In this document: one piece after another, positions 1-7,496 of the stretch
Layout of the letters: every line of letters starts with the position of its first letter
Numbering within the stretch: the first letter of the stretch is position 1
Assembly (NCBI GenBank): GCA_039588915.1
Contig: JBDGYV010000051.1
Location: forward strand, 1 to 14,144
Origin: CAMYLR01 sp039588915
GTDB lineage: Bacteria; Gemmatimonadota; Gemmatimonadetes; JACCXV01; JAHWKZ01
Length of the DNA stretch: 14,144 nt
Reading direction: 5' to 3'
Program-made: the position numbers and the translations under genes
Notes under the pieces: generated by a model
Told to the model about the DNA's origin: nothing
What the model saw: only the letters and a program-made list of their open reading frames with translations
The model's database searches: none

Positions 1-89
1 CAATCCGATCCTATCCGGCTCCGCCTTGATTAACTCGCGTGGCGGGAAGACCCGTCGGAAGGCTCACGGGATATGTCGGGATCATGCGT

Positions 90-190
90 CTTGTTACCGT
101 TTTTGTTACCACGCCTTTTTCGACCCGAAACACTACCACCACCCCTCATGCAAGGAAGCCCCGCCGTGACGGGGCTTCCTCATGATGGGC
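90..190 (-). repeat. Left copy of the ~100-bp tRNA-end/hairpin/GTTACC module
   Basis: This is a direct, imperfect copy of the block at 2198-2297. Two TTGTTACC boxes (91-98 and 103-110, 12-bp period) are followed after 40 nt by a near-identical segment (151-190 against 2258-2297, 38 of 40 positions equal by eye, with 155-184 identical to 2262-2291). The box-to-hairpin spacing is kept to within one base, although the middle has diverged. Read on the minus strand, the segment begins with GCCCATCA, matching the tRNA-Ile 3' end GCCCACCA with one substitution. The repeat starts flush with the methyltransferase stop codon (191-193). It could be an attachment site or a duplicated tRNA terminator region. 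Confidence 0.75.
153..180 (-). terminator. GC-rich hairpin after the methyltransferase gene
   Basis: A perfect 11-bp stem (AGGAAGCCCCG pairing with CGGGGCTTCCT) encloses a 6-nt loop, starting 10 bases past the methyltransferase stop. On the minus strand only a short run of T follows, so the poly-U tract is weak. It could act as a bidirectional terminator. Because the same hairpin sits beside tRNA-Ile, it may equally be part of a recombination site. Confidence 0.55.
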
Positions 191-871
191 TCATTTCTTC
201 CCGATCACGATCTCGGACGTAAAACCGTGGTGGATCAACTCACGTCGAACCTCGCGGAAGCCGGCTTGTCTAGCTGATTCCTCCGTGAAGACGGGGCGGC
301 ACCCGCCGTAGAGGTACGGGATCAGCCTGCGGGGAGTGGCTTGGTAGAGCTTCTCCCACCGCGTCATGTGCCGGCCTCTGCTCATGTTCACCAGGACCAG
401 GCGACCGTTGTCTTTCAAGACCCGCTTGAACTCGGCCAGAACCACCGGGATCTCGGCCAGAGGAACCAGGTCCAGCATGTAGCTGTTGAATAGGACGTCG
501 AAGAAGCCGTCCTCAAACGGCAGCGATCTGGCGTCCGCTTGATAGAGCTCGACGTTGGTGAAGCCTGTCTTCGCGACCAAGCGCCTGCTCTTCTGCAACA
601 TCCGATGCGACAGATCCACGCCGGAAACGATGTTCGTCTTGTCGACGCGCTTGAGAATTTCGAGCATCGCCGCGCCCGTACCGACGGCGACCTCGAGAAC
701 CCGGTCCTCAGGCTTGATATCCCCGAGCTCCAGTCCGCGAAGTTTGGGTTTTCTCTCGAGAGGAGCGACACACCATCCGTAGACAGGGCTCAACAGGTCG
801 TAGGCCCTCCGAATGGCGTCTGTGGCTACTGGTGCCTCGATCATCGGTTGCTGGCGTTCCGCCTCAACCAT
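191..871 (-). CDS. Class I SAM-dependent methyltransferase (UbiE/Methyltransf_11-like)
   Basis: This 226-residue protein has the Rossmann-like methyltransferase core. Motif I VLEVAVGTG is near residues 58-66, the acidic ribose-binding position is D86 in GVDLS, ADARSLPF lies around 112-119, and FDVLFNSYMLDLV around 124-136, with a VLKDNGRLVLVN strand after it. The order and spacing resemble UbiE/COQ5-type and generic Methyltransf_11 enzymes. The substrate cannot be read from the sequence. The start is supported by GGGAG six bases before the ATG. It begins 26 bp after the hydrolase stop, so the two genes are likely one operon. Its stop codon abuts a repeat copied from the tRNA-Ile 3' region. 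No signal peptide is seen, so it is expected to be cytoplasmic. Confidence 0.88.
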   Translation of the reverse strand: MVEAERQQPMIEAPVATDAIRRAYDLLSPVYGWCVAPLERKPKLRGLELGDIKPEDRVLEVAVGTGAAMLEILKRVDKTNIVSGVDLSHRMLQKSRRLVAKTGFTNVELYQADARSLPFEDGFFDVLFNSYMLDLVPLAEIPVVLAEFKRVLKDNGRLVLVNMSRGRHMTRWEKLYQATPRRLIPYLYGGCRPVFTEESARQAGFREVRRELIHHGFTSEIVIGKK

Positions 872-897
872 GGAGCACTCCCGTTACCCGGATCAAT

Positions 898-2031
898 CTA
901 AAACAGCTCTCTCCCAGCAGGACCAAGTCCTCGACGAACCGACCTGCGGATCATGCTACACAACGGGGCATATCTCCGAACGGCATCCGCTAGCCGCCTG
1001 TTCCCGTTAGTCACGATGGCGATGGCTGCGCCAGTGCGGCGATCGCCAAAGGCTAAGGCGCAGAGTCCTCCACCGGGGTGACCGAAGCACGCGCGTGTGT
1101 TCCACCAGCCGTAGGGGTGGGGGCCTAGCCAACCAAGTAAGAACCCGCGGCCGAGAACCATGTACGAGCGTGAGGTTCGATCAAACCCCGCGACGTTCTT
1201 GGTGATATAGCGCTCAAGCGTCTCCGGCCTGATCAAACGGCTCCCGTCGGCGGCCGTACCACCGGCCAGGATCATCTCGTAAAACCTGGCCAAGGTCAAC
1301 GCAGTGGCTACCATCGACGCACCCGGGACGACTGTAGTCAGTGTTGATGGCGCGTTGAAGATGTCCTCGAACCCGTTAGCGAGATTCTCCCCGCCGAGTG
1401 ATAGGCGCTTGGGTCCGAGCCAGTACGTGTGCGCAACCCGTGGCGTGTCGGAACTATGCACGCACATTCGGAGCTCTTTCAACGGACCTGGCAAGATTTC
1501 TTCGAGGAATTCTGGCAGCGTCGTCCCAGAAACCCGGCGAACTACCTCGCCGAGGATCCAACCGAACTCATGTGGGTGATAGGCCAACGTCCCTCTTTGG
1601 TAGCTCGGTCGCGCCTTCCAGATCTCACCCTGCACACGGTCCCAATCCGGCCACGTTTGTGGGGACGTCCACAGACGCGGCACGAGAACGCCGCTGCGGT
1701 GAGTGAGTACCTCAAGAACCGTGATGTCCCGCTTGCCCGCGTGGCCGAACTGCGGGACGTAGTACGAAACCGGGCGGTTCACGTTCACCAGCGCTCGATC
1801 CTCCAAAACCGCAATCGCGAAGGCAACCGTCGGTTTCGATGCCGATAACACCTGGAACGGAGTCTCTTCTGTGACGGGGATCCGCTCGCACTCGTTTGCG
1901 CGATGCCCGCGTGCGACACCAACCGAGAGTTTCAGGAGGGTCTCGCCTCGGGCCCGAACCACGAGCTGGCCTCCGGGAAAGACCCCCCTCGCGTTTTGCC
2001 GAATGAACCTGGCTTGTGCGTTGTCGAGCAT
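898..2031 (-). CDS. Serine hydrolase of the beta-lactamase class C / EstB family
   Basis: The 377-residue protein shows the SxxK nucleophile motif as SASK at about residues 63-66, a tyrosine motif around Y151 (YHP where class C enzymes have YxN), and an H-P-G-G box near 318-321 in the place of the KTG triad. This pattern fits the esterase/peptidase-like branch of the penicillin-binding-protein fold better than a resistance beta-lactamase. There is no signal peptide, so it is probably cytoplasmic, unlike most drug-inactivating lactamases. The ATG at 2031 has only a close AGGG as a possible ribosome site. It is the first gene of a two-gene unit with the methyltransferase, between direct repeats next to tRNA-Ile. 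The substrate is unknown. Confidence 0.85.
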   Translation of the reverse strand: MLDNAQARFIRQNARGVFPGGQLVVRARGETLLKLSVGVARGHRANECERIPVTEETPFQVLSASKPTVAFAIAVLEDRALVNVNRPVSYYVPQFGHAGKRDITVLEVLTHRSGVLVPRLWTSPQTWPDWDRVQGEIWKARPSYQRGTLAYHPHEFGWILGEVVRRVSGTTLPEFLEEILPGPLKELRMCVHSSDTPRVAHTYWLGPKRLSLGGENLANGFEDIFNAPSTLTTVVPGASMVATALTLARFYEMILAGGTAADGSRLIRPETLERYITKNVAGFDRTSRSYMVLGRGFLLGWLGPHPYGWWNTRACFGHPGGGLCALAFGDRRTGAAIAIVTNGNRRLADAVRRYAPLCSMIRRSVRRGLGPAGRELF

Positions 2032-2197
2032 TACACCCTAGGTGGGAGCGCTGAATCTCACTGATCCCATCCCATCGTACTCCGCCACTCGCAACGGGAG
2101 GTTCTGCTCTTTATTCTAGCACGCGGCGAATCTGGCTTTCCGTAGGGAAGATCGACGTCCGCGTGTGGGAGAATTCCGCACCGTCTCGGCTGACACT

Positions 2198-2292
2198 CTT
2201 GTTACCGCTCTTGTTACCAAGCCCTCAACACCTCGCACCCTTTCCGCCCTCTGAACCCAAAGAAGCCCCGCCGTGACGGGGCTTCCTCATGG

Positions 2293-2297
<5 letters not shown>
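2198..2297 (-). repeat. Right copy of the ~100-bp tRNA-end/hairpin/GTTACC module
   Basis: This copy is joined to a full tRNA-Ile gene. TTGTTACC occurs at 2199-2206 and 2211-2218 (12-bp period), then 39 nt of unrelated spacer, then the conserved segment at 2258-2297, which runs through the hairpin, the encoded CCA (2290-2292) and the last bases of the acceptor stem. The regular GGTAACAA boxes (as read on the minus strand) beside a tRNA 3' end resemble integrase arm-type sites. Read on the plus strand, both copies also give a V-T-x-x-V-T peptide, so a fossil gene end is possible. Confidence 0.75.
2262..2285 (-). terminator. Hairpin downstream of tRNA-Ile
   Basis: A 9-bp stem (GAAGCCCCG with CGGGGCTTC) and 6-nt loop begin four bases past the encoded CCA of the tRNA. 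On the minus strand it is followed by TTTGGG, a short U-run, so it is a plausible factor-independent terminator for the tRNA transcript. Its sequence is identical to the hairpin at 153-180 apart from the outer pairs. Confidence 0.6.
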
Positions 2298-2367
<70 letters not shown>

Positions 2368-2421
2368 ACGAATCGGGCAGGCTTGGTCAAAATACGCTTC
2401 ATCTGAGGCTCGAACCACGTC

Positions 2422-2438
2422 CTCGGCCACCGGCCGGG
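2422..2438 (-). terminator. Short GC hairpin after the 85-residue gene
   Basis: CGGCC (2424-2428) and GGCCG (2432-2436) pair around a 3-nt loop, extended by a G-U and a C-G pair, directly after the stop codon of the small gene at 2440. No U-tract follows, so it is a weak candidate for the end of the peptidase operon transcript. It also sits between that operon and tRNA-Ile. Confidence 0.3.
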
Positions 2439-2439
2439 C

Positions 2440-2697
2440 CTAGAAGAAGTCCTCGTATTTTTGGAGGTTCACGCCACAGCGGCGCAGTGCATTCTTGACC
2501 TGCGCCTTCATCATCGTCGACGCGGCCTTGACGAACCCGACGGTGGCGGCGTCGGCATTGACGACGCGGAGCCCGTGAGCCCGCGCGTGAAGCTCGGCGG
2601 CTTCACGCGCCCTGGGCTCATGACCTTCTCGATCGCGCCGATCGAGTTGCAGGAGGAGCTTCCGTAGTGCTTCCTCGGCGCGTGGCTCCCACTCCAT
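2440..2697 (-). CDS. 85-residue conserved-looking hypothetical protein, coupled to the M1 peptidase
   Basis: The ATG at 2697 lies 4 bases after the peptidase stop codon and is served by GGAG (2705-2708), which overlaps the last peptidase codons. This suggests translational coupling. The protein starts MEWEPRAEEALRKLL, has an Arg/Glu-rich amphipathic middle, then HGLRVVNADAATVGFVK, and ends in KYEDFF. The layout (M-x-W-x-P-x-A-E start, then E-x-x-A-x-x-x-G) is vaguely like the short PCP_red domain seen at the C terminus of protochlorophyllide-reductase-type proteins and as small stand-alone proteins. The PFFVR signature of that family is not visible, so this is a weak resemblance only. Function unknown; no signal peptide or membrane segment. 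Confidence 0.65.
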   Translation of the reverse strand: MEWEPRAEEALRKLLLQLDRRDREGHEPRAREAAELHARAHGLRVVNADAATVGFVKAASTMMKAQVKNALRRCGVNLQKYEDFF

Positions 2698-2701
2698 CCG
2701 G

Positions 2702-4693
2702 TTACTCCGTCTGCATCGGCTCGAAGACATCGTCGCTGGGGTCGATGTCGGCGAACAACCCCTCGGGGTCGAGCTCGACCCGGGTGACCGCACCGTCGAC
2801 CTCGGCCTTGACCTGTGTCTCGTGACGACCGTCGAACCAAACCGAAGCCGGCACCTCGGCGAGGACCTTGTCGCCATCGCCGTTGGTGATCTCGGCTTTG
2901 ATCGGCGACAGCACGGTACCTTCGTTGCGCACGGTGATAACGACTTCGTCACCATTTCGCTCGACGCCGCCAATCGCCTGGTCGCTAATCCCGGGCCCGT
3001 AGAGCCACGGCACCCAGAACCAATCGAGATCCTGGCCGGCGACCTCCTCGAAGGTGTTGAAGAAGTCGAACGGCGCGGGGTGCTTGTAGAGCCACCGATC
3101 GGTGTACTCGTTCAGCGCCCGATCGTACGTCTCATGTCCCAGGATCTCGCGCAACGCCAACAGAGCCGTACCAGGATGGCGATACCCGAGCGCCCCCAGG
3201 CTGGCCCCCCCGGCCGCGATTCCGTCCGGCGGCGCCATCGCGCCCATGTACACGTTGTTTGTTCTGGCGTAGCCACGGTACTCATCGCGCACTTGCTGTC
3301 GCTCGTTCGACTCGGGGTAGTAATCCTCGGCGGCGAAGATCGTGATAAACGTGTTGACACCCTCGTCCATCCACGCGTAGCCCGTCTCATCGGAACCGAC
3401 CATCATCGGAAACCACTCGTGACCGATCTCGTGGGCGATCACCCGCTGTGTGAAATCCGCGGTGCCAAAATTCCGGACGAACACCAGCATCGGGTATTCC
3501 ATCCCGCCGGCCAACCCCTCGGTGCTGGTGATGTGCGGGTAGGTGTATGGATAAACGTTGCGGCTAAACGTCTCGACCGCGCCTTTGGCCATCTTTGCCG
3601 AGTCGACCCAGTTGTTAGCCGTCGGGCGGAAGAACGTATAGACCGCCGTGCGGCGTCCTGTCTCTTGGTCGACGACGCCGCTGGTCGCGTCCCACAGATA
3701 GTGATCGCCAAACGCAAACGCGACGTCGCGAACGTCCTCGGCGTGGAACCGCCATGTGATCGTCTCGCCGGCCTGGCCGCGCGTCGCCTTCCCGGGTCCG
3801 AAATCGTCAGCGGTCACGACATGAACGATGTCATCGCTTCCGTCGGCCTGCGCCAGCCGCTCACGAATCGCCGAAGGCATGACCTCCTCGGCGTTCGTCA
3901 GTTCACCGGTCGCCGCGACCAGTGTCCCGGCGGGCACCGTTACCGCCAGGTCGATCGTGCCGTACTCCAGATAGAACTCACCGTTGGACAGGTACGGCCG
4001 CGTGTCCCACCCAACCAAATCGTCGTACGCAGCGACCTGCGGATACCACTGGGCGAGCTGCCCAGTAGTGGCGTCGACCATCCCCATCCGCGGGACGCCC
4101 TCGCCTTCGGGGATCGTGAAGTGCCAGTCGATCTCAATCGTGACCGAGCCGCCCGGGGGCAGCGGGTCGGGTAGCTTGGCAGCCATGACGGTGCCGGTTT
4201 GAACCGTCTCTCTATGATTGGCCGCGTCGACCTCCCGCTCCACACCGTTGATCGCCAATCGATCGAGCCACATCCCACCGGTCAACGGCACAGCGCGCGT
4301 CCGGATCCCACCTTCGGCGAAAAGGTTCTGATACAGGTGGAAGAAGATGTTGTTGAGCGTGTTGGGCGAATGGTTGGTGTAGGTGATCGTCTCACTACCG
4401 GTTAGCAACCGTGTGGCCGGGTCGACGGTTACATCGATGTCGTAGTCGACTCTTTGCTGCCAGTAGCTCTCACCCGGCACGCCGGACGCGGTGCGGGTAC
4501 CGGCCTCAACTGCGGACGCGAACGCCGGCGTCGAGCGAACTTCGAGTTGTGCCAGCGCTCGCTCGCCGTCCTGCGCGGACAGCGGCGCCGCGGTGAGCGC
4601 CGTCAGCATCATGCCGATCAACGTACAGACGGCTATCGTTCGCCAACTATGAATATCCTGGTGATCGGCGGCACGCGGAACGTGGGACATCAT
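2702..4693 (-). CDS. Secreted M1-family zinc metallopeptidase
   Basis: This gluzincin aminopeptidase-type enzyme has 663 residues from the chosen start. The zinc site is complete: HEIGH at 421-425, then 18 residues to E444 in WMDEG. The upstream GGMEYP box at 396-401 matches the substrate-amine-binding G-x-M-E motif. An N-terminal beta-sandwich domain (about 80-330) precedes the catalytic domain, and the last ~90 residues look like a beta-domain. A hydrophobic stretch ending in PLSAQ (about 18-41) suggests a Sec signal peptide, so it probably acts outside the cytoplasm. The ATG at 4693 is preferred because GGAGG (4699-4703) lies five bases upstream; an in-frame ATG further upstream at 4888 has no such support. 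A later methionine near residue 28 would leave a very short, uncharged signal. This start overlaps the divergent SDR gene by 45 bp. Confidence 0.9.
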   Translation of the reverse strand: MMSHVPRAADHQDIHSWRTIAVCTLIGMMLTALTAAPLSAQDGERALAQLEVRSTPAFASAVEAGTRTASGVPGESYWQQRVDYDIDVTVDPATRLLTGSETITYTNHSPNTLNNIFFHLYQNLFAEGGIRTRAVPLTGGMWLDRLAINGVEREVDAANHRETVQTGTVMAAKLPDPLPPGGSVTIEIDWHFTIPEGEGVPRMGMVDATTGQLAQWYPQVAAYDDLVGWDTRPYLSNGEFYLEYGTIDLAVTVPAGTLVAATGELTNAEEVMPSAIRERLAQADGSDDIVHVVTADDFGPGKATRGQAGETITWRFHAEDVRDVAFAFGDHYLWDATSGVVDQETGRRTAVYTFFRPTANNWVDSAKMAKGAVETFSRNVYPYTYPHITSTEGLAGGMEYPMLVFVRNFGTADFTQRVIAHEIGHEWFPMMVGSDETGYAWMDEGVNTFITIFAAEDYYPESNERQQVRDEYRGYARTNNVYMGAMAPPDGIAAGGASLGALGYRHPGTALLALREILGHETYDRALNEYTDRWLYKHPAPFDFFNTFEEVAGQDLDWFWVPWLYGPGISDQAIGGVERNGDEVVITVRNEGTVLSPIKAEITNGDGDKVLAEVPASVWFDGRHETQVKAEVDGAVTRVELDPEGLFADIDPSDDVFEPMQTE

Positions 4694-5641
4694 CTCATCC
4701 TCCAGATGGTTGATCGGGGGCACCGCTTGACGACGTTCAATCGCGGACAGACCCCCGACGAGTTGGGCTCGGCGGTGGATCGATTGCATGGTGACCGCAG
4801 GGATCCCGGTCAGCTCATGAAGGCTCTCGGAGGTCGCGACTTCGACGCAGTCGTCGATACGATCGCTATGCGACCGGAAGAGACCCAAGGCGCCCTCGAA
4901 GTATTAGATGCTCGGATCGGCCATTACGTTCACTTCTCAACAGGCCAAGTCTACCTCGTCCGAGAGGGCTGTTCATCTCCCGCCCCGGAGACAGAGTATG
5001 AGGGCCCGCTTCTCCCGCGTCCGGATTCCGAGTGGGAAACCCGGGAATGGCAGTACGGCATCGACAAGCGGGGCTGCGAGGATCTCTTGGCTGACGCTTG
5101 GGAAACACGAAGCTTCCCGTCGACCCGGCTCCGGCTGCCCGTAATCCACGGCGAGCGCGACCACTACGGCAAGCTTCACGGCTACGTATTACGACTCTTG
5201 GATGGCGGTCCGATCGTCGTCCCCAAGGAGGCCGGTCCCCCGCTCAAGCACATCGACCAACGCGACGTCGTGACCGCGATCGTCAGGATCGTCGAAGACG
5301 GGGTCGGTCACGGCGAGGCGTTCAACCTGGCCCAGGACGAAGCGTGGACGCTGGAACGCTTTCTCCAAGCACTCGGCGAGCTGGTGCGTGTCCGTCCGAA
5401 GGTTGTCCAGCGCCCACGCACTGAACTGCAACGTGCCGAGGTCTTCCCCGGCTGCTCACCGTTTTCGAACCCTTGGATGTCGGTGCTCGACAACCGGCGC
5501 GCCAAGGAAGAGCTGGGGCTATCGTTCGCCAACTTCGAGGATTACCTGCCGCAATTGGCGAAGCACTTCGCCGACCCCGACCTGTCACCGCCTCAAGCGT
5601 ACTGCGATCTGCGGAAGCGCGAGCTCGAGCTCGCCCGCTAA
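4649..5641 (+). CDS. NAD(P)-dependent epimerase/dehydratase-like protein (extended/atypical SDR)
   Basis: The 330-residue protein begins MNILVIGGTRNVGHH, a Rossmann strand with the GGTRxVG nucleotide loop typical of the CSP41/isoflavone-reductase-like atypical SDRs. HFSTGQVY (about residue 95) corresponds to the active-site strand, and YGIDKRGCE gives a YxxxK-like pair. The C-terminal part (PLKHIDQRDVVTAIV, then a small substrate domain) matches extended SDRs of the NAD-epimerase family. The substrate is not evident. The start is chosen by homology at MNIL; no good ribosome site is visible before it, and longer in-frame starts lie antisense inside the peptidase gene. Its stop overlaps that of the next, convergent gene in the four bases CTAA. 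Confidence 0.87.
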   Translation: MNILVIGGTRNVGHHLILQMVDRGHRLTTFNRGQTPDELGSAVDRLHGDRRDPGQLMKALGGRDFDAVVDTIAMRPEETQGALEVLDARIGHYVHFSTGQVYLVREGCSSPAPETEYEGPLLPRPDSEWETREWQYGIDKRGCEDLLADAWETRSFPSTRLRLPVIHGERDHYGKLHGYVLRLLDGGPIVVPKEAGPPLKHIDQRDVVTAIVRIVEDGVGHGEAFNLAQDEAWTLERFLQALGELVRVRPKVVQRPRTELQRAEVFPGCSPFSNPWMSVLDNRRAKEELGLSFANFEDYLPQLAKHFADPDLSPPQAYCDLRKRELELAR

Positions 5642-6936
5642 CAGAAGGCTTCCCGCACCCGGTCGGCGAGTGCGGTGCCGTCGCGCTCCTCGAACCGATA
5701 CGTAACGCGCACGGTTGGCTGCTCAATCCCGAGCAACTTCGTGATGTTGCTCGGCGTGCCGATGATGACCGCGTCACACTGTGTGTGACGGATGCTCTCT
5801 TCGAGGTCGGCCAGATCTTCGGGCGCGTATCCGATCGCGGGAAGCACTTTCTCCAGGTGCGGGTAATTCGCGAACGCCTCGGCGATTCCCCCGACCGCAT
5901 GCGGTCGTGCGTCGACGATCTCGGCGCCGGCTTGTGTCGCGGCGATAAAGCCCGCGCCATAACCCATGCCGCCGTGCGTCACGGTCGGCCCATCCTCCAC
6001 CACCAGGACCCGCTTCCCGGTCAGGTCAGCGTCTCCGATATCGATCGGTGAGCTCCCGTCAACCACGGTCGCTCCCGGGTTGACCGTGGCGATGTTGCCG
6101 CGCACGGTCTCCAGCCCTTCCTCGGTCGCCATCTCGCTCTTGGCGATCACGACGATATCAGCGTGTTCCAGGTTCCAACGACCCGGGAAGTACGTGAGCT
6201 CATCACCCGGGCGCAGGGGATCGACGAGCGTGACCAGCATGTCTGGACGGTAAAACGGGGTGTCGTTGTTGCCGCCATCCCAGACCAGCACATCCACTTC
6301 CTCCGCGGCGGCGGCTGCAATTCGCTCGAAGTCGATACCCGCGTAGACCAGGTTGCCGGCGTCGAGATGGGGCTCGTACTCCTCGCGCTCCTCGATCGTG
6401 CAGCGTTGGGCGACGAGGTCCGCCTCAGAAACAAAACGCTGAACTGCGCGTTTCTCGGTGAGCGCACCGTACGGCATCGGATGGCGGATCGCGGCGACCC
6501 TCAGGCCGCATTCACGGAGGACCCTCGCCACGTAGCGGCTCACCCCGCTCTTACCGCAGCCGGTCCGTACCGCGCAGACGGCCACACACGGTCGCGGCGG
6601 ATCGAGCATCGTCAGATCCGGGTCGAAGGCTGTGAACCGCGCGCCAAGCGGTTCGACACGCTTCTGCAGCGAATGCAGATGTTCCTCGCGAACGTCGCTG
6701 TAGGCGAAGACGACCTCATCGACGTCGTTTTCCTCTACGATCGCTTCCAGCTCCGCCTCTGGCCGGATCGGAATCCCGCTCGGGTACCGCGGCCCCGCGA
6801 CCTCGTACGTTCGCGAGTCGATGTGCGGGATTTGCGCGGCGGTGAAGCACACCACATCGGTCTCCTCGTCGTCCCGATAGAGCATGTTGAAAACGTGAAA
6901 ATCGCGCCCGCCGGCGCCGCAGATGACGACCTTCAT
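5638..6936 (-). CDS. Cyclic 2,3-diphosphoglycerate synthetase-like P-loop protein
   Basis: The 432-residue protein has an N-terminal Rossmann-like part (MKVVICGAGGRDFHVFN, with a CFTAAQIP segment and GIPIRPE) and a P-loop NTPase domain with Walker A VRTGCGKS at about 123-130 and LVWDGGNND near 217-225. DGPTVTHGGMGYGAG and a conserved-looking C-terminal region follow. These are the features of the cyclic 2,3-diphosphoglycerate synthetase family, whose archaeal members make the thermoprotectant cDPG from 2,3-diphosphoglycerate with ATP. Bacterial relatives are common but their role is not settled. The length is close to the archaeal enzyme. ATG at 6936 was chosen by the MKVVICGAGG start and GGGAGG 11 bases upstream; an upstream in-frame ATG at 7035 adds an unrelated tail. 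Confidence 0.87.
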   Translation of the reverse strand: MKVVICGAGGRDFHVFNMLYRDDEETDVVCFTAAQIPHIDSRTYEVAGPRYPSGIPIRPEAELEAIVEENDVDEVVFAYSDVREEHLHSLQKRVEPLGARFTAFDPDLTMLDPPRPCVAVCAVRTGCGKSGVSRYVARVLRECGLRVAAIRHPMPYGALTEKRAVQRFVSEADLVAQRCTIEEREEYEPHLDAGNLVYAGIDFERIAAAAAEEVDVLVWDGGNNDTPFYRPDMLVTLVDPLRPGDELTYFPGRWNLEHADIVVIAKSEMATEEGLETVRGNIATVNPGATVVDGSSPIDIGDADLTGKRVLVVEDGPTVTHGGMGYGAGFIAATQAGAEIVDARPHAVGGIAEAFANYPHLEKVLPAIGYAPEDLADLEESIRHTQCDAVIIGTPSNITKLLGIEQPTVRVTYRFEERDGTALADRVREAFC

Positions 6937-7051
6937 CGTGACCGTTTCCTCCCTATTCTGTATGCTGGGTACCTTATAACCGCTCGTACTCGGTGGAGTC
7001 TCAAAATACGTCCCGACGCACTGATTGGCTCTCACGGGGTATTAGCCGTTT
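6937..7051. promoter_or_regulatory. Divergent promoter region (inferred from gene layout)
   Basis: These 115 bp separate the starts of the cDPG synthetase-like gene (minus) and a secreted-protein gene (plus), so both promoters should lie here. The stretch is more AT-rich than its flanks. On the minus strand TTGAGA and TATAAG occur in order but 20 nt apart, longer than the ideal 17, so they are only weak -35/-10 candidates. No clear operator is seen. Confidence 0.35.
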
Positions 7052-7486
7052 ATGAGTCGCGCGACGCTCATCGGCGGCCTCTTCGTCGCGACGATCGTGT
7101 CTTCGCGTCCGGCGACCGTCCAAGCCCAGGGCGCGTTTACGGTCTCGTTGTCGGATTCGACCGAGGCGTTGATCTTTCCCGACACCGTCAAGTTGGGCGA
7201 CCTGACCGTACTTGGTCACTTCACCGAGCCGGGTGCGTTTCGGGAGGCGGTGACCCGAAGCATCCTTCTCGCGCTCGAAGCGGACGATTCCGATCTGGAA
7301 ATCAAGGGTGTGTTCTTCTACACCTTGCGGATCCGGGAGATGAGCGGCGAGCACCGCGAATTGGGGTTTCCGATCGGTAATTATGCGACCGTGGAGGTAC
7401 GAAAAAAGGCGCCCAAACCGGAACCCGACCCGCCTGAGGGGAGTACCATCCAGGGGCCAGGTAACATATTGATAGGTCCCGGATAG
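7052..7486 (+). CDS. Secreted hypothetical protein (144 residues)
   Basis: No family was recognised. The N terminus has an Arg, a hydrophobic run and a VQAQG junction near residue 26, consistent with a Sec signal peptide, so the product is probably periplasmic or exported. The middle (about 28-115) alternates short hydrophobic strands with polar turns. The C terminus is Pro/Lys/Glu-rich (KKAPKPEPDPP), a likely extended tail. It is followed after 10 bp by a beta-barrel-like gene on the same strand, so the two are probably co-transcribed. The ATG lacks a strong ribosome site. Confidence 0.68.
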   Translation: MSRATLIGGLFVATIVSSRPATVQAQGAFTVSLSDSTEALIFPDTVKLGDLTVLGHFTEPGAFREAVTRSILLALEADDSDLEIKGVFFYTLRIREMSGEHRELGFPIGNYATVEVRKKAPKPEPDPPEGSTIQGPGNILIGPG

Positions 7487-7496
7487 GAGAGCGATT

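Noticed and set aside
1..89. Possible coding remnant or integrase tail at the left edge
   Set aside because: One frame has a stop at 27-29 and the open one gives no recognisable protein; nothing supportable is seen in these bases.
2698..2973. Longer version of the 85-residue gene starting at 2973
   Set aside because: The extension overlaps peptidase coding sequence out of frame and has low-complexity Arg/Ser content; the ATG at 2697 has a proper ribosome site.
2822..4174. 450-codon plus-strand open frame opposite the M1 peptidase
   Set aside because: Composition and lack of motifs mark it as an antisense shadow; the minus-strand frame has a full zinc site and signal peptide.
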